IMG/VR virus record: IMGVR_UViG_3300019360_000279
Coordinates: 1 to 37,934 of that record
DNA from: a virus
Strand: one strand, 5' to 3'
DNA: 37,934 nucleotides
Shown here: positions 9,101 to 16,257 of the stretch, in pieces
Layout: the number at the start of each line of letters is the position of its first letter
How positions within the stretch are numbered: the first letter of the stretch is position 1
Made by a program: the position numbers and the translations under genes
Notes under the pieces: generated by a model
Databases searched by the model: none
Seen by the model: only the letters and a program-made list of their open reading frames with translations
Told to the model about the DNA's origin: nothing

Positions 9101-11512
9101 TTTCTTAACCGATTCATCAACTTGTCGCGCGAGATTTGCTTGTTCCTGTGCGCTCCTCTGAGAGATTTTGTAATGCGCGATAAGTTCTGCGCCGCTCTTG
9201 CCTGTTGCTAAAGCTTGTGCGACCAATATCGCTTCCATCTCACCCGCGACTTTTCGCGCTTCTTCAGATGATTTGCTTAATGATTCATATTGGAAATCCA
9301 AGCTTTTTAACTCTTCTTTCAGGTCAAGCGTTGAGACAGCTTCAGCGATGAAAACAGTCTGAATATCATAACCTTGTTCAATTAAAGTCTGATATTCTCT
9401 GCGCTTCTTTGCGAGTCTAGCTAACTCCGCATCTGCTTGAGATGCCTCTGTTAATTTGCTTTGCGCAGCATTTGCGGCGAGCCTAAGCTGGACTCCAATC
9501 AACTCGTCGTTTTTTGCGATTTGTTTTTCGAGTGTTGAAATCACAAATTCACGTTGTGATTTTTCATCTCCCAGCAATCGCAGATTTGCTCTTTCGCCTG
9601 TACTTAGGGCGTTGATAATGTTGTTGTATCTTTCTTTTGCTTCGGAGGATTTGTCTAAAGAATCTTTTTGCTCTTTCAGCCACTTCACATCATCTTGCGT
9701 TGCGGTTATTGAGTGTCTCAAAGCGGCTGTTCGCTCACCATCTGCAAGCGCGACCTCTTTTACAGCAGTTGCGTATTGAACAAGCAGATAGACAAGAGTC
9801 CCGATTATGGCAATCAACGCAAACCAACCACCTGTCACAGCCACAGCCGTCGCGCCCGCAGTCGCAAATGTTGTGCTTAACCCAATCATTGCACGCCCCA
9901 CATTCACTATGACAGGAATAACAGATTGCGCCGTCGCCATATACGCGACAAGAGCTATACGAGCCGAAGTAATGCCAGCCGCAACACTTGTGGCGTTGAA
10001 AGCCGCCGCGAGTCCAACGACCGCAACCGTAAATGCAACTATCACGGTTTTGTTTTGCGCCATGAACAATAAGGCTTGCGACATTCCCCGTATTGCCGCG
10101 CCAGCCAATTCACTCTTTGTGACTATATCCCCCCACGAAATCAAGAACACGCCCACGCTATTTTTCAATAACTCAAACTGAGCCGCCGCCGTGTTACTCA
10201 TCTTTCTATAAGCTTCTTCTGCCACACCAACGGCGGCAGCATTTTCCCGAACAGCACCCTTTACGAAATCAAGTTGTGATAACAAGGTTTGAATACCGGC
10301 TTGTGCCTGCAAATCAGGAAAGATTTTTTGAAGAGTTCCTGCATACTGTTCGTCCGTCATTGATGCAAGTTTGGTTTTCAACTCGGTCAACACATCAAGC
10401 ACCGGACGGAATTTGCCTGTGTTCAAGTCAACCAATTCAACGCCTATATCGTGCAAACCTTCTTTCGCTTCTTTAGTTGGAAGCTTCCGCAAAAAGTTTT
10501 GAAGGTTGTTGATATTTTCCGCCGCCGGACCCCCTTCTTTTGTGACACCCGCAATCAAGCCGCCCAACTCATCAAATGACACACCTGCCAGCTTTGCAGA
10601 TTGCGTCACTCCACCCAGATTTGCCGCTAACTCTCTGCCATTGACCACACCAAGCTTGACTGTATTAAAGAACACATCGCTTATATGCCCGGCTTCAGAA
10701 ACATCTTTTTTATACGCATTCAGGACGCCACTGATTGCCGAACCAAAAGTTTGCGCGTCTGTCTGCGCCGCAACTGCACCTTTGCTGAATGTTTCGACAA
10801 GCTTCAACGCTTGCGTTTCTGTAACATCAAGTGACGAATAAATTTCATACAACCCGTCAGCCATCTGCGCGGCTGTTTGCGGTATTTGTGTGCTAAGTAC
10901 TAAAAGAGAATCCGAGACTTTCTGAGTGTTTAGTGTGGCAATCGTACTGACATTGGTGATAGCTTGTTCTAGTTGAGCAGATGCGCTTAAAGCCTCCGTC
11001 ACCAATTCAACAATTTGTGCCTTTATCCACCTAAACAAATCTGCTGCCAGATTGCCTGCAAACTCACCGCCTGCGAATCTCTTAAACCAATCAAAAGAGG
11101 ATTCCGATGAGTCAAACTCTGAGCCTACTTCTTTAATACCTTGTCCAAGTTGTTTGAAGTCGGCTAAAGCTTTCTGAATTGCAGGACTGAGATTGCCAAC
11201 GCGCCGATTGTAATCTGCTTGGTCAAAAGAGCCTTGACGTAATGCTTGTGACAACTGCTTGAGTTCGGGTTGAAACTGCCTGAGCACATCACGGTATTGG
11301 TTTAATCCTTGAGTTTGCAGACTTTTGACCAGATTCAAACCAATTTTATCAGCTTGGGTAAATACATTCCTGTCCGTGACGCCGGACATACCCTGCCCGG
11401 CACGCACTGCCGACTCATTCAAATCGTCAAAAGCATTTCTAAGCCCTTTGACCACACTGCTCGCGGCTTGCCCTTCTACACCTATCTTGATTGTCACTTC
11501 ACGCTTTGCCAT
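6101..11512 (-). CDS. Phage tail tape measure protein (TP901-type)
   Basis: At about 1,800 residues this is the longest gene and follows the gpG/gpGT chaperones, as expected. It forms the rod that sets tail length and is expected to enter the host envelope at infection. The N-terminal third carries the TP901 core pattern (LVELVTEALSASAQLEQAIT, then TVSDSLLVLSTQIPQTAAQ-like text). Hydrophobic stretches sit near residues 495-525, 565-595 and 1455-1525, the last glycine/alanine-rich. Long charged helices fill the middle. A segment near 85-140 (ALRQGSFDQADYNRRVGNLS) recurs near 880-930 (AINAGSFDKTDLQRRFALLP), an internal duplication. The ATG at 11512 is preferred; an in-frame TTG at 11536 is the alternative. 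Neither has a good ribosome binding site. Confidence 0.93.
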   Translation of the reverse strand: MAKREVTIKIGVEGQAASSVVKGLRNAFDDLNESAVRAGQGMSGVTDRNVFTQADKIGLNLVKSLQTQGLNQYRDVLRQFQPELKQLSQALRQGSFDQADYNRRVGNLSPAIQKALADFKQLGQGIKEVGSEFDSSESSFDWFKRFAGGEFAGNLAADLFRWIKAQIVELVTEALSASAQLEQAITNVSTIATLNTQKVSDSLLVLSTQIPQTAAQMADGLYEIYSSLDVTETQALKLVETFSKGAVAAQTDAQTFGSAISGVLNAYKKDVSEAGHISDVFFNTVKLGVVNGRELAANLGGVTQSAKLAGVSFDELGGLIAGVTKEGGPAAENINNLQNFLRKLPTKEAKEGLHDIGVELVDLNTGKFRPVLDVLTELKTKLASMTDEQYAGTLQKIFPDLQAQAGIQTLLSQLDFVKGAVRENAAAVGVAEEAYRKMSNTAAAQFELLKNSVGVFLISWGDIVTKSELAGAAIRGMSQALLFMAQNKTVIVAFTVAVVGLAAAFNATSVAAGITSARIALVAYMATAQSVIPVIVNVGRAMIGLSTTFATAGATAVAVTGGWFALIAIIGTLVYLLVQYATAVKEVALADGERTAALRHSITATQDDVKWLKEQKDSLDKSSEAKERYNNIINALSTGERANLRLLGDEKSQREFVISTLEKQIAKNDELIGVQLRLAANAAQSKLTEASQADAELARLAKKRREYQTLIEQGYDIQTVFIAEAVSTLDLKEELKSLDFQYESLSKSSEEARKVAGEMEAILVAQALATGKSGAELIAHYKISQRSAQEQANLARQVDESVKKIREQEKAALAAGTAIKNYANEVVNIKLPDADVLLTYEGIVSFAKQLDEQLKKGLDSGHDYWEMLRQLSPAFNQLNRAINAGSFDKTDLQRRFALLPESIKKALSEVAKMGKSVEQTQNEQKKTFDDGKRAVDSYKSSVEDLDRELKFFGNNSRKAAVEQEYQKLSTQQLTQAQREQLKALYEQKIALADDIDKKEASAEATQNIKRKIEELKNQTYELERAQTISNKATIAYEIFLRQTGGAIKYTKDELDKLRKAFEDFFVAQDDSQRQEKIKSSAKALSDSITQEGRQIERLQNDWKQFGGKDKTPLDMFLERIEDMPDLKLQVGQLNELSAVIKGMESAEPIKLAELFLGILKLNNLDIPIEKLGEISALFAQIAIKAKGWSAQSKENQVAATYSDLLSDLNGKLYQYNELTEREIVLKRLEKAGITDINDARAQEALRLADVIDQMKEAEKARQAWQAMKDEVQNFFEGAINATVENGWKGLMNFLVDEFKRALIRMAAEWAASKFMELLTGKSSSNQNSSGGILGSLLSSIFGIFSKGKSDNAGAERAGNFSANTAKNFSHAVSSVTSNASQSNLIKEAVKSAGVGGIEIPKSVSEGLVNLPRSRTGQMTPQQAVSFVGGKGSLSGVGNFLGTLAPTLGLTFGTMLGGQSVGGQILGGAGGLVLGGTLAALLAPGALTGLGLPAGLVSGIAAAAPFLLPIAAVALIGAYFLGRNKKRRQEEGIRNQAMLDAFSQLDQLIDSVRRNKTDGASALSQAQQIRSSYLQQMSQLKDSKTRRIALADVSRIDGKISTLKAVADAQAARQARADLFAPTFADGGKVNRQKNLQRLRERAEIFAGDDNARWARKVLGWDGARMMPFNGRVPGVYDRKDDFWARLTGNEVVLTPDHWRPLQPYLKQRKVPGFAEGGFTGDKPLSLGNSNQSQSNSQPIVNVEIYMQNTIGVDEKTSAEIVKVGAKTEDGKEAIVGSVITHVEERGMGNGLTRTQDDIRRRGY

Positions 11513-11529
11513 GCTATATTGATTGTGAT

Positions 11530-11763
11530 ATGTCAATCACTAAACTATTTATTGGCGCTGTACTTGTAATGCTTGGCGGATTCATTTTGTTAGTCGCATT
11601 TGTAGCATTGCTTGCGGATATACAGTTTTGGGTGATTACAGCAATTATAGGTTTCATTATTGCAATATCAATCCGCGCGGTTGTACAAGCAATCTATGGC
11701 AAACCAATTCACGGTTTGCCTGTCAATGCTTCAATAAAGCCTCAAACAAAAGCGAAACCCTGA
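11530..11763 (+). CDS. Small two-helix membrane protein, antisense to the late operon
   Basis: This 77-residue frame reads rightward inside the leftward late operon. It fills the 190-bp gap between gpGT and the tape measure and overlaps the GT tail by 41 bp. It has two strong hydrophobic spans (LFIGAVLVMLGGFILLVAF and ITAIIGFIIAISIRAVV) and a polar lysine-rich tail ending KPQTKAKP, a natural layout for a small inner-membrane protein. No Shine-Dalgarno sequence is seen, and the promoter is unknown. It could be a lysogeny-expressed accessory gene, for example for superinfection exclusion, but that is a guess from orientation and topology only. It may also be a chance frame. Confidence 0.5.
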   Translation: MSITKLFIGAVLVMLGGFILLVAFVALLADIQFWVITAIIGFIIAISIRAVVQAIYGKPIHGLPVNASIKPQTKAKP

Positions 11764-12804
11764 CCTGTTGCGCCCGTTTTTCAGCTTCAATAAAATTATC
11801 CCAGACAATTAACATTTCCCATTCCAACGCTGACATCTGCGTTAAATCAATTTGCATCCCTGAATCCCGCTCGCTTGCGAGTCGTTCAATGTGCGAGACC
11901 GTGTTCTCAATCTCTCGTGTTTCGCTGTCCGTTTTTGGCGGATGTCCGTCGCATATAGAACAAGTGCGGCAGGCATCAATCTTTGGCTCTGCCGCACTCA
12001 TCCAACGGTCACAACTTGCACCCGGACAATAAGCTACTGTTTTGCTACCGTATAGCTGTGCTACGCGCTCTTGGACGCCCGCAACACAGCCTGCTAGTTT
12101 TTTTCCAAAGCCCTCGATTGTTGACCGAACAACTCAAGAGCGACAGCCATTTTGTGATGAACAGGAACGCGCCCGATATAACCGTCAAATGTTTCAAGCA
12201 AACTGTCATATAACTCAGCAAGCTTTTTCGCTCGTGGCGGAATGCGTGTCTCTGCCGTGCGAAAACGACTGCCCCGTACAATAAAGTTTTGTGACATCAA
12301 TGAGCGATAGCTTCGCATATCAGCCGCGTTTGGAGCGCGAAGATGATGCACGGTGTCAACGGCTTTACCATCAAACAAACATCGTAAAGTAACGCTTGAA
12401 AGTTCTTCATCACTTAACAGTTCTTCCGATAAAACGTCATCTCCGGGCGGCACGACTTCGGTTGCCAGCAAGCCTTCTGTGATTGCCGTTACTTTATCGT
12501 TTGCGTTTGTTGAGTCCTTCCAATCTTCGCGTGCAATATATCCCTCACGCGATTCTGCCAATTTATTCCACAGCCAAACAGCGGCGTCGAAACTGTCATC
12601 TTTTGAAAGTACCGCATCCTCATCTAACTCTTCCGGTCTCGCCTCACGAACGCGGACATTCCGGCGACGTTCATATTCAAGAATTTCTTCGTCGCTTGGA
12701 GCGCGAAATTTATGCGCAACTTCAAAACGCTTGTTGCCTTTTTTTATTGAAAGCGGCACTCGCTGTTCCGCATCGGCGTTGAAAAGCATTTTCCCTGTGT
12801 CCAT
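11723..12804 (-). CDS. Tail assembly chaperone gpGT-like, -1 frameshift product
   Basis: A -1 slip on the heptamer at 12097-12103 joins the 236-residue gpG-like frame to an open downstream frame that runs to 11723, giving a protein of about 360 residues. The added T-like part has 124 residues: 32 encoded before the first ATG of that frame (12001), then 92 more. The T part holds cysteine pairs (YCPGASC and ACRTCSIC) that might bind metal. In lambda the G and GT proteins act together with the tape measure during tail tube assembly, and the order tube-G-GT-tape measure is kept here. Without frameshifting the 11723-12001 frame has no obvious ribosome binding site, which supports the fusion. Confidence 0.85.
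12055..12103 (-). promoter_or_regulatory. Programmed -1 ribosomal frameshift signal
   Basis: On the minus strand the zero frame reads GAA AAA AAC TAG, so the in-frame heptamer A AAA AAC (12097-12103) is followed at once by a stop. Six bases downstream an inverted repeat GCTGTG/CACAGC (12085-12090 with 12055-12060) can form a stimulatory stem, with further GC pairing possible in its loop. Heptamer, stop, spacer length and stem together match known -1 frameshift sites, and the -1 frame stays open to 11723. Confidence 0.88.
12094..12804 (-). CDS. Tail assembly chaperone gpG-like
   Basis: This 236-residue acidic, mostly helical protein lies between the tail tube and tape measure genes, the place of gpG-type chaperones that coat the tape measure during tail assembly. 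It seems to contain two similar halves: N-terminal VAHKFRAPSDEEILEYERRR and C-terminal TVHHLRAPNAADMRSYRSLM, each following a short beta segment, suggesting an internal duplication. It ends ALEKN at a TAG directly after a slippery A AAA AAC, so most ribosomes make this form and a minority make gpGT. A GAGG lies 12 bases before the ATG. Sequence similarity to known chaperones is not evident; the call is from context and the frameshift. Confidence 0.85.
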   Translation of the reverse strand: MDTGKMLFNADAEQRVPLSIKKGNKRFEVAHKFRAPSDEEILEYERRRNVRVREARPEELDEDAVLSKDDSFDAAVWLWNKLAESREGYIAREDWKDSTNANDKVTAITEGLLATEVVPPGDDVLSEELLSDEELSSVTLRCLFDGKAVDTVHHLRAPNAADMRSYRSLMSQNFIVRGSRFRTAETRIPPRAKKLAELYDSLLETFDGYIGRVPVHHKMAVALELFGQQSRALEKN

Positions 12805-12831
12805 TGGGTCCGTTTACCTCTCTTGAATTTA

Positions 12832-13908
12832 CTAAGTCGCATAGCTTGCGACGTTGTTAAAAAGTTCTACTTCGACAATTTTCCCTGCCGCTACATCCCA
12901 CAGTGGCTTGGGCTTGATTTGCAAAGTGACCACGCTGTTTGATTCGCCAAGTTGAACCGTTTCGTATCGCGTCAAAGGAATCTTGAAAATCAATTTATGG
13001 TAATAGGTTGTTTGAATCAGTCCACCCGTACAGGTGACAGTGACATTGACATTTTTCTGCTGTTGCAGAGCCGCATATTCAGCACCGCCCGATGCAAGAC
13101 GAACTACAAAATCGCTTGAGTATTTGCGTTGACCGAATTCACATTCGCCGCGAATCATTCCGGTCGTTGTGTCGCCTGATGTTTGAAATAATGCGCAGCC
13201 GGGACGGAAACCTTCTTCTGCCAACAGCGCGTTATCAACATCAAACATGAATGAATCATATCGGCAGAGATAATCCAGCGAAGCCCCGTCATTTACATTC
13301 AAAGCCATCTGCGAATTAAAAAAGTAGTTAAGCGCGCTGGTAAGTTGGTCAACGTGCGTTGCCCATGTCACGCCACTTGGGACAGTTCGCTTACCGCTTC
13401 CGCGCAAATTGAAATCAGTCGTCAACCGTCCTTTGCCATCGCCTTTAATTGACAATTTCTCCATCACGGCGGATGGATACTGCACATCATGCGCTGATGT
13501 CAGTTGTTCAATGTAAGAAGTAGATGGTAATTGACGTGATACGCTTTCGTCCTGAGGTTTGAAAACGTGCTTGTAAACGAGTGGCGCACCGCCGGCGTCG
13601 GGCTGTGATGTAATCACAGAACCGAAAGCCAAGAGCAACAATCGTCCGATTTCCTGCGAGCAGACCTCAACACTTTTTTGCATCGAAACATCATGGCTTA
13701 AACTCCATTGGTCAGTCGGAAAGTCTGACCCTGTCGCGTAGTTTGCGTTGTCTTGTGTCTCGACACTGTAATCAGCTAAGTTGTTATCAGTGGCTATAAG
13801 CTTTATGTGGCTTTTAGGCGGGCCCGCCGCCGCAACGGTTGGAGTTTGGTAATTCGTCTGCGGAATGCGCGACAGCGCAAACAATCGTTGTTTAATGTTC
13901 AATGACAT
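12832..13908 (-). CDS. Major tail tube protein
   Basis: This 358-residue protein directly precedes the gpG-like gene, the place of the tail tube protein, which polymerises into stacked hexamer rings around the tape measure. It is rich in beta strands (FNLRGSGKRTVPSGVTWATH, FKIPLTRYETVQLGE, VVTLQIKPKPLWD) and resembles the larger tube proteins of some phages of environmental bacteria rather than the roughly 250-residue lambda gpV. A strong GGAGG precedes the ATG. The identification rests on position, size and beta content rather than a diagnostic motif. Confidence 0.75.
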   Translation of the reverse strand: MSLNIKQRLFALSRIPQTNYQTPTVAAAGPPKSHIKLIATDNNLADYSVETQDNANYATGSDFPTDQWSLSHDVSMQKSVEVCSQEIGRLLLLAFGSVITSQPDAGGAPLVYKHVFKPQDESVSRQLPSTSYIEQLTSAHDVQYPSAVMEKLSIKGDGKGRLTTDFNLRGSGKRTVPSGVTWATHVDQLTSALNYFFNSQMALNVNDGASLDYLCRYDSFMFDVDNALLAEEGFRPGCALFQTSGDTTTGMIRGECEFGQRKYSSDFVVRLASGGAEYAALQQQKNVNVTVTCTGGLIQTTYYHKLIFKIPLTRYETVQLGESNSVVTLQIKPKPLWDVAAGKIVEVELFNNVASYAT

Positions 13909-13922
13909 TGGCTAGACCTCCG

Positions 13923-14132
13923 TTAGTTTTTCTTCGTGCCTTTCGGCTTTTCTGCCGGCTCTTCTTTAGCCTGCTCTTCGTTGGCTTGTTGCAAAAAGCC
14001 TTGTTGCAAACAGTAATTCGCAAATTTTTCATTTTCTATTTCAACGTGTTCGCCCGGCAAAAACCTCGCCACAAAATTGCCTTGCGAGTATTCAAGCGTT
14101 CCTTTGTCGTCATCTGTTAGTTTTAGTTTCAT
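13923..14132 (-). CDS. Small acidic/lysine-rich phage protein
   Basis: This is a 69-residue protein with a short N-terminal domain (LEYSQGNFVARFLPGEHVEI) and a low-complexity charged tail (EEQAKEEPAEKPKGTKKN). It starts inside the stop of the preceding gene (ATGA overlap) with GAGGG upstream, so it is clearly translated with the head-tail joining genes. Short proteins with this layout lie in many phage neck or tail modules, often preceding the tube gene. No specific function is recognised. Confidence 0.75.
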   Translation of the reverse strand: MKLKLTDDDKGTLEYSQGNFVARFLPGEHVEIENEKFANYCLQQGFLQQANEEQAKEEPAEKPKGTKKN

Positions 14133-14575
14133 AATTCCCTCGGATTAACTACTATCGGTAAAATGGTTACTGCATAAACGGCTGTCTGAATCTTCGCCCA
14201 ACCGCGAAATGCACGGTTAAGTTTCAAATCACAAACCCTCGCTCCCAATGTCACATCGTCAAGCAAAATTCCGACTACTTTCATTGTGACAGCACGCAAT
14301 AAATCACGCGCCACAACATACGAATCAGGGGAATCTACGTCATTAACCTTAACCAAAATCTGCAATGGAACTCGCGCATCATATTCTTCAATGCTCTCGT
14401 CATAGTGCGGCACAAAATCAGACTCACAGTTGCTTATGCGGATTGTTTTCACGGAATCAATGACTGAATAGACTGTTGGATGAACGTCTGCCAAATACAA
14501 AGGATTGACGGGGTTTGCATTGTCAACAGCGTTCTTCAATACCAGATAGAGCGCATTTTCAGGAGAAGTTGTCAT
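14129..14575 (-). CDS. Putative tail terminator protein (gpU-like)
   Basis: This 148-residue protein sits between the tail completion protein and the tail tube, where siphophages encode the tail terminator that caps the growing tube and joins it to the head. The sequence alternates strands and helices (RVPLQILVKVNDVDSP, VVARDLLRAVTMKVVGILLD, IQTAVYAVTILPIVV), compatible with that small alpha/beta fold. No diagnostic motif is visible. It overlaps the next gene by ATGA, indicating coupled translation. Other possibility: a minor neck protein. Confidence 0.6.
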   Translation of the reverse strand: MTTSPENALYLVLKNAVDNANPVNPLYLADVHPTVYSVIDSVKTIRISNCESDFVPHYDESIEEYDARVPLQILVKVNDVDSPDSYVVARDLLRAVTMKVVGILLDDVTLGARVCDLKLNRAFRGWAKIQTAVYAVTILPIVVNPREL

Positions 14576-14578
14576 TGT

Positions 14579-14941
14579 TTATAAACTCACTAAAACTTCA
14601 TCAAGACTTGGCAAAATAAAGGGACGCTCTTGCATCTTGACTGTACCTTCTTCCAGATAAAGACCGTAAAAGTTCAAAGAAATTTCGCCTTGCAAATCAC
14701 TCACATTGGGCATGATTGAATTCAACAAATTACTTGAATCAACGGCTGGCGGTTGTCCGGGTGCTGATGCGATATGAAAAGAATCTTTGCCGCGTTTGTA
14801 TAGTTTACCGCTTGGCTCACTATCAGCCATTGCGAGTTTCATTCGGTCTGACAAATCAAACGTAATGTCACGAATTATGTCGCGCTCTTCATCTCGCAAA
14901 AGCTTCTGCAAATCCGGCACTTCAACTTGAATCGAAATCAT
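14579..14941 (-). CDS. HK97 gp10-like tail completion protein
   Basis: From the ATG at 14941 the protein has 120 residues. It shows features of the HK97 gp10/minor tail family: an N-terminal helix pair (LLRDEERDIIRDITFDLSDR), a basic stretch (SGKLYKRGKDSFHIASAPGQ) followed by PPAVDSS, and a C-terminal LYLEEGTVKMQERPFILPSL, close to the family's 'EfGT.k..arPFl.pa' ending. These proteins join head and tail. The frame stays open to 15001, but that extension runs through a hairpin-forming tandem repeat and is probably untranslated. No strong ribosome binding site is seen at either start, so initiation may depend on the hairpin or on coupling. Confidence 0.8.
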   Translation of the reverse strand: MISIQVEVPDLQKLLRDEERDIIRDITFDLSDRMKLAMADSEPSGKLYKRGKDSFHIASAPGQPPAVDSSNLLNSIMPNVSDLQGEISLNFYGLYLEEGTVKMQERPFILPSLDEVLVSL

Positions 14942-14946
14942 AAATT

Positions 14947-15003
14947 GATTGAGTGATTGGTGATTGGGTGATTGAAAGATTGTAATCACCCAATCACTCA
15001 ATC
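14947..15003. repeat. Heptamer-like tandem repeat forming a long hairpin
   Basis: Tandem 7-8-bp units related to TGATTGG run from about 14945 to 15017. Arms 14947-14965 and 14984-15003 are complementary over 19 bp with one bulged C, around an 18-base loop. The element lies between two late genes, immediately ahead of the ATG of the gp10-like gene. It looks like a mobile or slippage-made intergenic repeat rather than a terminator, as no T-run follows on minus. Confidence 0.8.
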
Positions 15004-15028
15004 ACCCAATCTCTCAATCCCCCTATCC

Positions 15029-15466
15029 CTAAATCTCACTTGCGACAGCCCACCAGGGGCGAATCGGCAGTGATGCCGCATTGCCTGTTGCTTCTGCCGT
15101 TCGATACTCTTCGACTTCATCAACCGCCGTTTTGAAATACTGCTCGCGCAGACGCTGTAACTCTTCGCTCGTGTAGTATTCGTTGATGACGCTATTCGTC
15201 ACAGACCCGCCCGCATCTTGTTCTTGCTTTACAAGTCCGTTGCGACGGATTCGCGCTCCCGTATTTAACAGCAAGTGATAAACAGCCAAGTGTGCCTCTG
15301 CCCACTCCATTGTTTCAGCCAAATCTTCGTCTTCGTAATTGTCTGAACCAACCCAGCTTTTAAGCTGTCGTTCTGCCGCTGAAAGGCAGAACGACAGCCT
15401 TGCATCTTTCACATCAGACACAATGTCAAACCATTCGCGTAAATTTGCTGCACTCGCTAAAGGCAT
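15029..15466 (-). CDS. Putative head-tail connector/adaptor protein
   Basis: This 145-residue, mainly helical protein starts ASAANLREWFDIVSDVKDAR and continues with FCLSAAERQLKSWVGSDNYE, like the small helical adaptors that bind below the portal in siphophages. Position between capsid-related genes and the tail completion protein supports this. A tail segment (YYTSEELQRLREQYFKTAVD) is strongly helical. The start has AAGAAG at suitable spacing. Family membership is not proven. Confidence 0.65.
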   Translation of the reverse strand: MPLASAANLREWFDIVSDVKDARLSFCLSAAERQLKSWVGSDNYEDEDLAETMEWAEAHLAVYHLLLNTGARIRRNGLVKQEQDAGGSVTNSVINEYYTSEELQRLREQYFKTAVDEVEEYRTAEATGNAASLPIRPWWAVASEI

Positions 15467-15469
15467 CTG

Positions 15470-15790
15470 TTAACTTCTTCTTTTTGTTGTTGTCTTCTTT
15501 GCAGCAACTTTCTTCGTAGCTTTTTCAGATGTTTCCACAGACGCAACCTCTTGTGACGTTTCCTTGTCAGGGGCGACATCACTCGCTCCCTCGCTGGTTT
15601 GTTCGCTGGTTTGTTCGCCGGATGTGCCAGCATTGCTTTCATCGGTAGCTGTAATATCTGCGACAACCCCCGCTTCTTCGATAGTTTCAGTCATTAACTC
15701 AAACGAGCCATCTTTAGACATTCGTTCATAGCTTGCGCTGTCAACATCCGAATCAAAGAAGATGCCGTCACTTCGCTTGAATCTTGGCAT
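15470..15790 (-). CDS. Small head-region protein with low-complexity tail
   Basis: This is a 106-residue protein. The N-terminal 40 residues (MPRFKRSDGIFFDSDVDSAS) look folded. The rest is a Thr/Ser/Glu-rich linker with short repeats (EQTSEQTSEG) followed by a lysine-rich end (KKVAAKKTTTKRRS), similar to histone-like tails. A strong GGAGGTGAC precedes the ATG. A basic tail in a head-region protein could contact packaged DNA, but that is inference. Repeated bases around 15592-15620 (GCTGGTTTGTTC twice) encode the repeated linker and may vary by slippage. Confidence 0.75.
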   Translation of the reverse strand: MPRFKRSDGIFFDSDVDSASYERMSKDGSFELMTETIEEAGVVADITATDESNAGTSGEQTSEQTSEGASDVAPDKETSQEVASVETSEKATKKVAAKKTTTKRRS

Positions 15791-15805
15791 TATCTGTCAC
15801 CTCCC

Positions 15806-16192
15806 TTAAATCTGTTTTGGCAGACGATAAACGCGAACGCTTAATGCAGGGCTGCCCGTTGCCGCATCAAAATTGACATCCATAGAGCCATCGGATTTCG
15901 CAAAACGTGCCGCCTCAAATGGTCCGACAATCTTCTTATCCGTGCCTCCACCGGATGCTGACAATGACACAGCTAAATCCCGCGCTGTATGCGCCGGAGG
16001 ATTTGTGCCAGCCTTAAACGTCACTGTGATTGCCGCATCATCCGTATTGACCAGCTCGAAAATCAGCCTGTCCATTTGACCTTTTGCCGGACAGTTCACA
16101 GTTCCATCCGTGTCAATGCTCAGCACGCTCGGTTGAGCTATTGCACCATTCGCAGACAATTCATTAATCGTTAAACTTGCCGGATTCGCCAT
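15806..16192 (-). CDS. Putative capsid decoration protein
   Basis: This 128-residue protein, rich in small residues and beta strands (RLIFELVNTDDAAITVTFKA, PALSVRVYRLP), lies just after the major capsid gene. Many phages encode a head decoration or stabilisation protein of this size there. The N-terminus ANPASLTINELSANGAI resembles other small immunoglobulin-like or beta-sandwich virion proteins. GAGGG lies ahead of the ATG. The role is assigned by position and composition only. Confidence 0.6.
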   Translation of the reverse strand: MANPASLTINELSANGAIAQPSVLSIDTDGTVNCPAKGQMDRLIFELVNTDDAAITVTFKAGTNPPAHTARDLAVSLSASGGGTDKKIVGPFEAARFAKSDGSMDVNFDAATGSPALSVRVYRLPKQI

Positions 16193-16257
16193 TTCGTTTT
16201 CCCTCTTAAAAACAAGGGGCGCAAATCACGCGCCCGCAAAATTATGGAGCAATCAAA

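Noticed and set aside
14942-15001. N-terminal extension of the gp10-like protein
   Set aside because: Encoded by the hairpin repeat; residues are low-complexity and do not match the family.
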